64,000 bases of DNA from Bemisia tabaci (Eukaryota; Arthropoda; Insecta; Hemiptera; Aleyrodidae), in contig NC_092800.1 in the NCBI RefSeq assembly GCF_918797505.1, positions 5,022,001 to 5,086,000 of the forward strand, written 5' to 3'. Below are positions 45,965-57,432 of the stretch, piece after piece. The translations under genes and the position numbers were made by a program. The notes beneath the pieces were generated by a model. That model was given only the letters and a program-made list of their open reading frames with translations, did not search any database and was not told where the DNA came from. Within the stretch, counting starts at the first letter, position 1; every line of letters begins with the position of its first letter.

Positions 45965-46561
45965 TCCTCTCTATATAATAAAATCATTTTTAAGATGCCC
46001 CGCAGAGAAAAAACATCTTCGTGCGGGGGACCCAAAGTTGAGGTCATATGGATCTCTGAAGTTTTCGGATCACGTATCTAAAAACTTGAGGTCGAGCTGC
46101 CGAAGTTCGGGTCAGACATCTGAAGTACTTCGATATATATCGAAGGGTTCGGGTAACACATCTGAAGTACTCCAGTACATACCGAAGTGCCTCGATGTTT
46201 GACCTGAACTTCGGCAGCTCGACCTCAAGTTTTCGAATGCGTGATCAGAAAACTTCAGAGATCCACATGACCTCAACTTCGGGTCCCATGCACGAAGTTT
46301 TTTCTCCGTGCCGATGGACGGGGTGAGGAAGGAGGGTGAGACGGTCCAAGGGTTAACTTCCAAAGAAAGAATCAAAATTCAGAGTAAGGAAAAAGTCATT
46401 ATGAATATTGTTTGGCAGGAAGTTTTTCTTCGAAGCATCGTTTTGTTATTCAATTAAAATTAGTTGCTCATGAACCGTCAACGGAAGATTTCGACGATTT
46501 CGCTAGCCGCGAGGTGCCTCGCGGGTTCGCCGCGTAACGGCCAGGGGGCGGAGCACCCTAG
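45965..46561 (+). mobile_element. Candidate non-autonomous Helitron, 597 bp
   Basis: The 5' end TCCTCTCTATATAATAAAAT follows an A (45964). The 3' end is ...GGGGCGGAGCACCCTAG followed by T (46562), matching the Helitron rule of TC...CTRR inserted between A and T. Upstream of CTAG are two GC-rich hairpins, CCGCGAGG-TG-CCTCGCGG (46508-46525) and GCCGCGTAACGGC. No terminal inverted repeats, no RepHel frame. A palindromic family D element is nested inside. Confidence 0.45.
46001..46310. mobile_element. Family D palindromic element, intact copy
   Basis: CGCAGAGAAAAAACATCTTC at the left pairs with GAAGTTTTTTCTCCGTG at the right. Long arms share GAGGTCATATGGATCTCTGA, GAAGTTTTCGGATCACG and AACTTGAGGTCGAGCTGCCG. 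The centre is near 46140-46165. About 310 bp, non-coding. Confidence 0.8.
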
Positions 46562-46660
46562 TTTTTCATTAATGTTAAGTGTTTTCATTAGTATTATTAT
46601 GTAGAATTGACTTACCCACGGGCGGAATACATCCTTCATCCTCGATTCGCATTCGCCTTT

Positions 46661-46733
46661 CACCTTCCTTGCGCCTTCACTTCACTTCACCTTCACCTTC
46701 CTTGCGCCTTCACTTCACTTCACCTTCACCTCG
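46661..46733. repeat. Minisatellite, 33-bp unit
   Basis: CACCTTCCTTGCGCCTTCAC begins at 46661 and again at 46694; a degenerate third unit runs on. CT-rich simple sequence. Confidence 0.75.
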
Positions 46734-46789
46734 CCTTGCTTCACGATCACTTCACTCTTACTTTATCTTCACTTGAACGAAGTGTCTCA

Positions 46790-48875
46790 AATCACGGCGG
46801 TTAGAAACGGAACATGTGAGCATCCGGACATGTGACTGCGAACTGAGGCAGTCTTTTTGGTCATCATTTTTTTACAAAAAAACAGGAATCGGCCTGTTTC
46901 CTAGTCTTCTTCCTAGGTTTTGAGTCGAAGAACTATACCTCAACCAGGTTTAAAAAATCGCATAACAGTCCAGAATAGAATCCAAGACATAAGCGTTTTT
47001 TAGAAGAATCAGTCAAGATAGGGTATTTTGTTACGGACCATATGCCTCCTTGTAAACAGATGAAAACATTGAGACATCAAAATAAATTCGCCGACCGTCC
47101 CTTGTCAATATCCGCAATTGACGATTTCTCGATAAATCGATATTTTACCAATACGCATCGATGGGAAACGTTTGTCGATGCGAAACAACGTGGCAATAGG
47201 CGGTTCCTCATATGTGCGGAAAGTGACGAAAACTGGGTTGAGGCGGTCACGTCAGGAAGAGCCTTAAGATTTTCCACAATAGAGCGGTCTCGTGACGAGT
47301 AATTTGTAGCCGCGTGAAGAGCGTGGATAATGTGTATTTACGGCAGCGGCCCTTTACTGTTTTGCCTGAGCCTTACGATCTTGTAGCATTTTAAAAAAAC
47401 CTTTTGTTCTTTTGAGTGTCGGTATTTCTGTTTCCCACACTCAACAGACTGACACACACAGAGGACGAATCCTTAAAACAAGAAGTCAGGAAAACAGAAT
47501 ATGACCATTCATTATTGGCGGATCCAGCAATTTGGCAACACCGAATTTCCTCCATTTAAACCTATGAAAATGTATCGGTTCTTGGAGGGGCCAGGCACTC
47601 CGACAAGAATCGATTATTTAGCATCGGTTTAAATGGAGGAATCTGGTGTTGCCAAATTGCTTGATCCGCCTCTGCATCATTGGTGAGTCGAAATTTGTCG
47701 ATCGACAGGGAACTCGGGGTATTTGAATAGAGTTTGGCTGCAAAGTGGAGGGACCAGGTTTTCTCCCAATTTTCGTTAGTGATTGCATCATAACACTTGC
47801 AAAAACAGCATAACTACCGCGGTGTTATTTTGACAGAAGCGTCACCTCTTTGCACTATGATAAGGGTCGCAAAAAGCAGACACAGTAACTAAGACATCGC
47901 GGAAGTTGCGCGGAATTTTGTTTCGTGGCTTGAAACTGAACGCTCTAAGTGAACGTCAAAGACTATACTTACAAACTTCCTAGCTAAAGACTTCAACGGG
48001 TCAGTTTAAAGAGGGTGTAATACAGAGAGGTGCACTCCTTCAGGATCCCGCACCTGCCAAAACTTCAAATTCAAAATTGAGGCACTTTTCGGTAAAATAG
48101 CGTATGAGACTTCTGTCGCTGCTAAGATTGTGCAACGTAGTTCTCTGATTGTAAGTACCTTATCCGATGGTTCTGCTATGAATTTTGCCCTCGATGTGTT
48201 CCGAGTTTTTTCTCATTATTGTAAGGAAGTCAGACTGTGAAACTTGTCAGTCGACTAGAAGTGAATGAATTTCATCTGCCGCCAACGCTACAAAAAATTG
48301 CACAATCTTGGCAGCGTCGCAAGTCTCATAGGTACGCATTTGTACCAAAAAAGTCCTCAATTGTCAAAGTTTTATGTATCCAAATGTACCGGAAAGAAAA
48401 AGTTTTTTACCCATCGTGAAAAGTAAGCAAGCGAGGTGCTGAGGAAATATTTCCGAAATGATAGAAGAATGTCCTCACAAACCATCAGAATGTAAACTAC
48501 TGATTTTTAAGTTCGAAGTATCTTCGGAAAAACTGCACTTTTGGGAAAAATGGGAACCTCGCAATCTTTTCAACTTCTTTTTTAATTTCAAAGTGTTCTC
48601 GCTTTTGCTGCGCCATCCTCAATCATAGTGTTTCTCCGTGTTCAGCTGTTAGCGCTCCGATTTCATGTCGCGCGAAAGATTTTCCGTCTTTTTCCGATGG
48701 CAATCAGATGAGCAAAATGTGAAAAATTAATCTCTCATCATAAAAAATAACAACTGATAAGTTTCTTGAGCACTTAGAAAATACGATGTTCCGACGCTGC
48801 GCGCTTAGTTTTTTCGGCCAGACTATTAGACCGCTTTTGTGAGGACGCCTCATCTGCTGCCTTTGGTATTCCGTC
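46790..48875. other. Non-coding, with one MITE
   Basis: AT-rich. An 86-codon plus frame (47042-47302) is on both strands mirrored by another frame and has no domain or splice context. Holds the inverted-repeat element 47517-47670. Confidence 0.5.
47517..47670. mobile_element. MITE, 154 bp with about 45-bp inverted ends
   Basis: GGCGGATCCAGCAATTTGGC at the left and GCCAAATTGCTTGATCCGCC at the right; the arms continue through AACACC and TCCTCCATTTAAACC. Non-coding centre of about 60 bases. Confidence 0.8.
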
Positions 48876-49981
48876 CTTTTTTTTGGGGGGGGGGGGGGCA
48901 AGCGAGGAATGAGCAACGAAAACCAAGGGCTGAGGTAGCAAGGTAAGCAGAGGTAAGCAAATGATTCTGCGTCGTTTGACACCAATTTCAGCTCGATCGG
49001 ACCAAGTGGGGGTGCTGGCTTTGATCTCCCCAAAATGCCGCCATTCGTTTTGGGGGGGGGGGGGGGGGGAGGTGAGCAACGAAAACTGAGGCCTGAGCAA
49101 AGGTGAGCAAATGATTCTGCGTCGTTTGACACCAATTTCAGCTCGATCGGACCAAGTGGGGGTGCTGGCTTTGATCTCCCCAAAATGCCGCCTTTCATTT
49201 TGGGGGGGAGGGGGGAGGTGAGCAACGAAAACTAAGGCCTGAGCAAAGGTGAGCAAATGATTCTGCGTCGTTTGACACCAATTTCAGCTCGATCGGACCA
49301 AGTGGGGGTGCTGGCTTTGATCTCCCCAAAATGCCGCCTTTCGTTTTGGGGGGGAGGGGGGAGGTGAGCAACGAAAACTAAGGCCTGAGCAAAGGTGAGC
49401 AAATGATTCTGCGTCGTTTGACACCAATTTCAGCTCGATCGGACCAAGTGGGGGTGCTGGCTTTGATCTCCCCAAAATGCCGCCTTTCGTTTTGGGGGGG
49501 AGGGGGGAGGTGAGCAACGAAAACTAAGGCCTGAGCAAAGGTGAGCAAATGATTCTGCGTCGTTTGACACCAATTTCAGCTCGATCGGACCAAGTGGGGG
49601 TGCTGGCTTTGATCTCCCCAAAATGCCGCCTTTCGTTTTGGGGGGGAGGGGGGAGGTGAGCAACGAAAACTAAGGCCTGAGCAAAGGTGAGCAAATGATT
49701 CTGCGTCGTTTGACACCAATTTCAGCTCGATCGGACCAAGTGGGGGTGCTGGCTTTGATCTCCCCAAAATGCCGCCTTTCATTTTGGGGGGGAGGGAGGG
49801 GTGAACAACAAAAACTAAGGCCTGAGCAAAGGTGAGCAAATGATTCTGCGTCGTTTGAGACCATTTTCAGGTTGATCGGACAAAGTGGGGGTGCTAGGGT
49901 CAATGACCTCTCTGAAAGTTCAAGTTCGATTTGTGGGGAGTACAAGCCTGAGCAAAAAAAATGAAAGCGATTTTTGAGGTG
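48876..49981. repeat. Tandem array, 146-bp unit, about 7 copies
   Basis: Units marked by AGCAAATGATTCTGCGTCG start at 48956, 49106, 49252, 49398, 49544, 49690 and 49835, giving spacings of 150, 146, 146, 146, 146 and 145. Each has GCTCGATCGGACCAAGTGGG, CTCCCCAAAATGCCGCC and a G-run (about 7-19 G) whose length varies most in the outer units. The central units are nearly identical and the edge units diverged, as expected of unequal exchange. Because 146 is not a multiple of three, the long minus-strand proline-rich frames shift from unit to unit; they are not genes. Ends about 75 bases left of the duplication junction at 50057. Confidence 0.95.
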
Positions 49982-50410
49982 AGCAAATGATGAGCAATGA
50001 TGAGCAAAAGAGAAAATTGCAAATTTTAAAAGTGGGGGTGCTAACTTCACAGACATCGGGAGCCGGAGCTGTAATGAAATCGTCGGCGCTTTGGTCTCGG
50101 CGGACGGACGGGCTCGTCAAGGAGCCATTTATGTGTGGTCGGCTCCGACGAGGGGCGGCCTCGTTACGTATGCAAATTCGCCATTCGTCCCCCTCGCCCC
50201 GCCATGGAGGGTGGAGGGTGGGGTGGGGTGGGCCGCAGCGGGGAAAATCACGAAAGAAATGAGCCCGAAAATCCGTCCGAATCCGGGCCAAGTACACCAG
50301 TTTGAGTGACCGACTTTGACTTCCAGTGCGGGGGAATAAATCAGCGAGCGACGGATTTCTGGGAAGAGTCGACCTCGAACTCGGCGAGGTGGTCGTGTAA
50401 AAGCAGACCG

Positions 50411-50654
50411 TACTGCCGTGGTAAGTCAAAATGCCGTATATGCATTCAAATTTCGCCAAATTTCCTCGCAGAAAATATTACATTCAGTAAAAAGTTTTGA
50501 ATATTTTTCCTTGAAATTTTCAGATTTTTTAGATCAAATTACGAAAAAATTGTAGGAGATATATTTAAAATTTTCCTGAAAATTTGTAATTCGTCGAAGG
50601 AAATGTGTGATCCTCTTGATGGACCATACGAGGTTCTTGCTTAGCACGGCAGCG
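50411..50654. mobile_element. Family A MITE, duplicate of 16910-17154
   Basis: Same diverged ends as its counterpart, with one extra base near 50609. Confidence 0.7.
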
Positions 50655-50781
50655 TATAACGAACTTCCGAATATGTTTTCGTTATACCCTCTTTTTTTTC
50701 TTTATTATTTTTTGGTGAAGAGGGTTTTGGTGTGGAAAAATGGGCGATGGAATCCATAACAATTACTGTAGAAAGTAAACA

Positions 50782-51062
50782 TTCCTATTATTGCACTACC
50801 CTTTTTTCACCTTTTCTGTTTAACCTATATTCTCAATCTCTCATTTTTTCTTTTTCTTGTTTATGTTCCTTTTCCGCCCATATTCTTCTTTCTATTTATT
50901 TTTATAATCTTCGCTCCACCTCTTACTTATCCTCTAACTCATTTGCTTTATTTCCTTCTTCTCGATGTTCAATCCTTCTACTTCTTTTTTTTTCTTACTT
51001 CAACTTCTTATTACTGTCATACCTCTTTATTCTTCTACATTCTGTTAATTCAGCACTTGACC
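50782..51062. repeat. Polypyrimidine tract, duplicate of 17279-17560
   Basis: C/T-rich, with a few substitutions relative to copy 1. Confidence 0.75.
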
Positions 51063-51083
51063 CTCTTTGGAAGCATTGAGTTG

Positions 51084-51245
51084 GGTTATGTTGGGTCATA
51101 CAACTATTCGAACACTCTGGTAATGCGTGTTGTATCTTTTTGTATGAAGGCGATTCCTGATTTAGGTTATGTTGGGTCATACAACTATTCGAACACTCTG
51201 GTAATGCGTGTTGTATCTTTTTGTCTGAAGGCGATTTCTGTTTTC
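51084..51245 (+). repeat. 81-bp tandem pair, duplicate of 17582-17743
   Basis: Units at 51084 and 51165. Both units here read CAACTATTCGAAC, whereas the second unit of copy 1 reads CAAATATTCGAAC. Confidence 0.85.
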
Positions 51246-52360
51246 AAGGTGTCTCCCGGTCATTCTGACAAGCTTGCCTTCAATACCGAAAGTAGGCGTT
51301 ATGAGTGGCTCAGGAGCAGTAATAGTAGCTATCGGCAGCCTGGCCATGTTCATTCAATCTAAACCTAGAATTATTACTAGCCAAGGGAGGGCAAAGCGTT
51401 CCTTGGACGAAAATTTTCTGAGAGGATCATTCACATGATTTGAAGTATTATTCCTAACTGCGCATCAAAGTAAGTTTAAAAGTCAAGAAGACTATGTTCA
51501 AATGAAAAGAAATTCATGCAAAGATAAAAAAGCAGGCAGGTGCATTAGAATGAATAATGTTCTCGGTTTTCATCCCCCAAAATTAGTAATTTTGAACAAA
51601 GAGATCCCACTTAATTATTAACTCCGATCCCTCGACAAGTTGCAGCGGTGCAACATGGAGTCCTGGGGGAGCAGAGGGGATGCTCTCCAATTAACAATCA
51701 TCCCTAGATCCCATCCGTCCTCGTCCCTTCGTGACTCATCTTGCCCCGTGGCATCATGGGCTCAGAAAAATTCCTGCTCGTGTTCCCCTCTTTGTGTTGC
51801 GTGGCGATAAGTTATTGCAATAACTTTGATGGAGTACTCTACGAGATTGAAGTGATAACCTTCTTCGATATTAATTTCTTGTAGTGATCATACTTGCATT
51901 ATAAAGTTTAATCAATGAGGATCCTTTCCTTATGAAGTTTTTTTTCAACGTTACCATTCCATTTGCTCAATAAGGTGTGTGCAATTAAAACGTAGCAAGT
52001 ACCAGATGAATTATCAGTACTATGGTCTACCTACATAAATGTTCTTTACGTGAGTTGAGTGCTTAATACGACTTTTGGGGTTGCATTTTGGGGGTCAGCT
52101 TTTTTTAAAAAAATAATTTTCAGGAAAATGTTTTTTCACACTCACTCGTTTTGAAGATAATGTTTGATTTTTTTTTTTTAAATTCTTAGGTTTCTTGTTA
52201 CAAAACATTTAGTAAAGGTGAACTCTACATCATAGCAGTGTTCGAACTTGCAACTTGTTTTTATTTCAGGGCAATTCCATAACTGTGGAAGAAATCTCGT
52301 GTTTCCTGGATCACCCGGCAATTTCACTGAAAAAAAAGAATCACAATCTCAACCATAGGT

Positions 52361-52506
52361 ACTTCTGGCTGATTTCGGCGCCAGTTATAAGAAGAGTTAC
52401 ACCAGACACAGGTGTGGTTGATCCCCAGCCACACTATCGGCTGACTCAACCATACCTCTGGCTGGTGTGACTACTCTCATAACTGGCGCCAAAATCAGTC
52501 AGGAGT
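52361..52506. repeat. Long hairpin, duplicate of 18858-19003
   Basis: Here the left arm reads GGCGCCAGTTATAAG, restoring a base pair that copy 1 (GGTGCCAGTTACAAG) has lost. Confidence 0.8.
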
Positions 52507-52646
52507 TGTTGGATACTTATAAATTATGATACTCTTTTTCCGTGTTAACATTCAGTATCCAGAAAAAACATTTTTAATAGATCCTCCTTATATTTATATT
52601 GCTTAGAAAAAACCAGGAAAATTATAATTCTGGAACAGCCTTGCCA

Positions 52647-52904
52647 TACTGCCGTGCTAAGGAAGAACGCCGTATGAACATTCGAGAGTTGCCGAGTTTC
52701 CTTGGATAAAATGTTTCATTTTGAGGAAAATTATCAATATTTTCCCTTGAAATTATCAGCCACTTTAGATCAAATTACAAACAAAATTATCTGAAAAATT
52801 GGCGGGAAAATATTCAAAAATTTTCCTGAAAATAAGTGATTTACCACAGGAAATTTGGCAACGCTTGGAGGCTCATAAGACGTTTTTCCTTGGCACGGCA
52901 GCAT
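52647..52904. mobile_element. Family A MITE, duplicate of 19144-19402
   Basis: Starts TACTGCCGTGCTAAGGAAGA; well preserved ends. Confidence 0.88.
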
Positions 52905-54665
52905 AGATGAAAATAATTAAGGACCGGCAAAAAAACCTGGCAACCAATTCAATAACCCGATCGAGTAGCTAAAATTCAAGGAGAAGGAGGAATAAAAGCT
53001 GGCCGAAGGGGGCGAGAGAGACAATCCAACGGTTTTTATCCCAACATTGGCATTGTTCTTTTGTTCGACTGGAATAGTTTCCTCGCGGGCCCGTCTTTTT
53101 TTGTACTTTTACTTCTTTTTTACTCCTCGGACCTGACTCAGGAACCGGTTTCCTGAGACGCTTCCAGAGGCCCTGAGTCAGCGCTCACCGTTGTCCATCG
53201 TGACACTAACCAATTTTAAGCTCTGCTCCTCCCTCCCACCCACCTGATATCCTTTTTTTTCTTCTTTTTTCTTCTTCTAACGTGAAGATACCCTGTTGCG
53301 ACTACTGACATCACGGTTCGGTGGCGCAAGAAGCTGGTCCCGCCTTGTTGTCAACTGACATAAAAAATGAGTAATTCATTCTATAGGGCAAAATTTCAAC
53401 GAAATTTTCGTGAAATCACGATTGGTTCCAAACCCTTCCCGGAGAGTTTTGCTTTAATAAAATGTGGATAGAAATCGAATGGGTTTGGAAGACAAAGCGC
53501 ATTGGTGCAATTTTTGCTTTTTTGAGAAATACGTGTTCGAAGTTTCAAAATTGCATTATGATCTTTAGGCGTAAAGAGAGTCCAAACTGACTCTTTAATG
53601 CTTAAAAATTGGAACATGGGAGCGAGTTTTACACAGAATATGCATCTAGACTAGTTTTACTTGAAATCATTAATCTATCAATTTTTTTAAAGACTGCACC
53701 TATGTGTCTTGTCCTCCAATCCCCTCAATTGAACCAAATTGGAATACCTTGTGTCACTAATCAACGAGGGTATCTCCTGACGAAATACCCAATTATTGGA
53801 TGACGTCATTTTCAACTCTTAACTCTGAGTTAGTGAACTTTCAGTAATATCAGACAGACCATGATCTCATCGACCGACACATCATGTTTCTGGAAAGTAT
53901 CGCAAACTAAATGATTTTAATGATACAAGATCGTTTACCAATGTTGTCCAACGTTCAACTCGAAAACTACGAAAGATGACCCTAATCTTAAGATTAACCT
54001 CGAAAAAAGCCATGAAGATTAAGCTTTATCTGAGTTCAGATACTTCACAAAGTCAGAAATCTTCAAAGCACGTTTCTCCGTTCGCAAGAGGCTAAAGCGA
54101 CGGCACAGGTGTAAATAGGCGCCAAGAATGCGCATGATCATTAAGTAGGAGGAGAGAATCCTAGCAAATGAGGGAAGAGGAACAGTTTTTTCCCAGATCC
54201 TTCATCATTAGCATAGTTTGACAAATTTGACCGAATGCCAATTTAGGATTAAGCATAAATGGTAAAATAAAAAAATGGCATTTAAGTTGATGGGAAGAGA
54301 GAAGGAAAGTAGTGATACTAATTGCTGTATGTTTTTTTTTTAAAGACAGGTGTCTCAGCATCAAAACAAGGGGGAAAAAAGAAAAATGACAGGATAAAAA
54401 CCAAATATTCACAAATCTACGCAAAAAAATGCTGAAGAAATTTTCGTTCTCTAAAACAGGATCTATTGAATAACTTGTTTCTCTCTTTTCCCCCTAAATT
54501 CTCTCCTCTATTCTTTGAATTTACGTAAGTGAGGAAGAAAGCATTCCACTATCATTCACGTCGAAGCAACTTTTGAGCGTTAAAAACCCGATTTTAAATA
54601 ATTTACTGGATTTTTTTTCTATGCTATGGTGATGGGAAAAGTGGCTGATGTGTGAAGTGGCTTAA

Positions 54666-54900
54666 CGAAAAAAAATTGAATGTTGATTCAGCATTTACAC
54701 TGTTAAAACAAATGTGCGACAGGTATCAAATGCTGGGTTTATATTAAATAATATGTTAACTTAACATTGCATTTGTTCATTTAACCGTGGATAGTGGTAG
54801 TTCATATAGCATTATTTTATTATAAAATCAGCATTCGTACTTATCGCACATTTCTTTTAACCTTGTAAATGATAAAGTCATGTTCAATTTTTTTCCGTGT
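54666..54900. mobile_element. Inverted-repeat element, duplicate of 21157-21390
   Basis: Same nested arms; one A longer in the GTTAAAACAAATGTGCGACA block. Confidence 0.6.
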
Positions 54901-56598
54901 AATTCAAACTGTGTATGTCACGCCCGGAAGACATGAAACTTAAAAAGAAAATTCCTAATGATATTCCAAGTAAAAAACAAACTCAATCCCCGACAACAGC
55001 ATTTCGCACAAATTTCCCTCTTTTTAAATAAATTTCGCCCCGAGTAAGGAAGGGAAAAAAGTGACTCCGTCCTCGAAAAAAGAGAAACGCGCGTATAAAT
55101 AACTCGAAAGGAAAAATGCGGTGGTTTCTATCTCCGTCTCTCTTCATCTCGGCGGTCTCTCTCCGGTTTCCCGCTCTTCTTTTCAAGCCCTCATATTTAA
55201 TATAAGTCACAAATCACTAGAAAGTCCGATAGGACACGCTTCGCGAAGAAAATACCGCTACCCCATTTATTGCATATGCAAATTGGGGATGATAAAAGAC
55301 TTCGCTAAGAGGGTGAACGGAATTTGTGGTCTTTGCAGCCTCTTCAAAAATGATAAAATGCTCCCGCTATTTTTCTCCTGGAAAAGCGGAGGGAGGACCC
55401 GGAGGGAAACGCGAAAAAAAGGGGGAAAATTATATTAGATATTTTTCTTATTTTCGTCTCTTATCTCGTCCAGCTTTTGTCTGGCAGAGTGCGCTGCTCT
55501 CGCGGATTTTCGTTCGGGTCTGCCTCCTTTTTCCTCCTCTCTCGTCCCTTATCAGACTTTATTACTTTTCGACTTTCGGGTCTCCGAATCGGACTGATGA
55601 ATAGGCACTCGAGGCAAGATTGATTGCCCCCAAGTTATTAAAATACGATTGCGCTCGATTAAGGGCGGCCGCTGAGTTGTGGGGGCGAGTTGCAGGGAAG
55701 CGGCACAATCTGGTCTCCGTGATATTCTCCGAGCGTATTTTATGCGGCATTGATATCTTACGCACCTGGCGTGAAATTAGCTTCTTTTTCCGATTCTCCC
55801 CTCGAGTTCTACCGCACGTGGGTAAAAAATATTGCATTCGATCCCCGGGTGAATCTATATGCGGAAGCATTTGGGATTTTTGTCTGTTTGCTACGGTGAT
55901 AAAAAATTGCCCATGAGAATATGATATTTTTAAGTATTGAATTTCAAGTTAGTGTTACAGCAAATGACTTCCATGATGTCTTTTTATATTTAAAATTTAA
56001 AAACGCGATATAATGTAAACTGATGTTTAGATTTACATAAATATTTCTTTTTTTAAATCTAAGTTTATTAATAAAAAAAATTCGGACTCTTTCATTTTGC
56101 CCATTTACTGTCTTCTCTCATTTTTTTCTGTGTTCATTTTCCTCGCGAAGGAAATTTCAAGGGAAAAGTTAAGTTGTTAATATTTTCATATTTTAAATTT
56201 AAAAGCGCGATATAATGTATACTGATGTTTAACTTTACATAACTAATTTTTCTTCTAAATTTAAGTTTATTAATAAAAAAACTTTTAAAGTCTTTTATTT
56301 TGCCCATACATTGTCTTCTCTCATTCTTTCCTCTGTTCATTTTCCTCGCAAATGAAAATATAAGGGGAAAAGTAAGTCATAAGTGATTTTTCTTCTTGGA
56401 TATGGATCAGATTCAGTGTTGCTTCGTTTTCTTTTCAAAAAATAATACATCAGAAAAAATGATCTGATGCAATCAGCCTGATTCCGCTTAAAGTTGGAAA
56501 TATTTACAAAATTTTAGCCTCAAAATTTAGATTGCTTTAACATTTTTATAGAATGTTACTCTCGTCAGACTATCTCCCCGGCCGATCAGCGAACCGCT

Positions 56599-56759
56599 CA
56601 GTGGCGAGGCGTCAGTGATCTTTTATCGATATCTCCCTACTTTTAGGCATAGTAAAGAATCGATTATTAAGGTATTCGTCGCGGAAACCATTTTTCGATT
56701 CTTTTCCATAAGTTTAAATGGCAGCAATCGACATATCTGAAAGCACGTCAGGCGGCGCT
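56599..56759. mobile_element. Family F element, duplicate of 23092-23252
   Basis: Few substitutions, including AGTTTAAATGGC in place of AGTTTAAAAGGC. Confidence 0.6.
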
Positions 56760-57351
56760 TGGAACGATCAAACCACAGGGCGGTAATAAAGTTGTGGGGC
56801 AGGTTCTCCGGGGGCCTGGAACTCGGCACCCTCCCGGGCACAGGTTGACGTCGAAGATACAAAACCACCTAACTCCCCTCGCAAATACACAGGCGGATAC
56901 GCGGTTCCGGCCCGGGCGGGGAGCATACGACGCCGACAGTAAACGCATCATATAATTTTATTGGCGCAATAAACTGTCTCAAGCGGCGGGAGGCGGCGCG
57001 ATCGGCGCTTAAGATCCGATCGACCCGTGTCAATGAAATCATCAACACGTCATTAGGGCCGCGGGCGCCGCCCCCTTTTTTGTCGAGGGCCTCGTACCCG
57101 ACGCGACGGACAGACGTTGACACTCTTGTCAACGAATTAATCGTCCGGGTAGTGGCCTCGCCCTCCAAGCCAAACCAAACAACCGTTTAACGTCACCCTG
57201 TGACGCGGTCCGCGCTCGAGTTGGACGGATTTATGCCCACGCACCGTCTAACAGCCGATTCGTTGTCGCTCCTGAAATAGCTTCTTTACGTGGGGTTTAT
57301 TGTAACCTTTAACATAATATCGTAAAAATGAGTATTTGTCCGGACCATGCG

Positions 57352-57432
57352 TGCAATGGAGAATTTGTATGAAATTTGTTACGGCTTCATCAGAAAGTGC
57401 TTAAAGAGCTGATTTCACAGTATATTTCATAA
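57352..57432 (+). repeat. Family G repeat, duplicate of 23842-23925
   Basis: More substituted than its surroundings (GGCTTCATCAGAAAGTGCTT core kept). Confidence 0.5.

Noticed and set aside
47042..47302. 86-codon plus frame with reasonable composition
   Set aside because: A matching-length frame exists on the opposite strand (47077-47277), no domain is recognised, and there is no promoter, splice or poly(A) context.
48704..50056. Series of proline/serine-rich minus-strand frames of 77-173 codons
   Set aside because: They are frame readings of the 146-bp tandem array. Since the unit is not a multiple of three, the same peptides appear in shifted frames from unit to unit, with no splice or start context.
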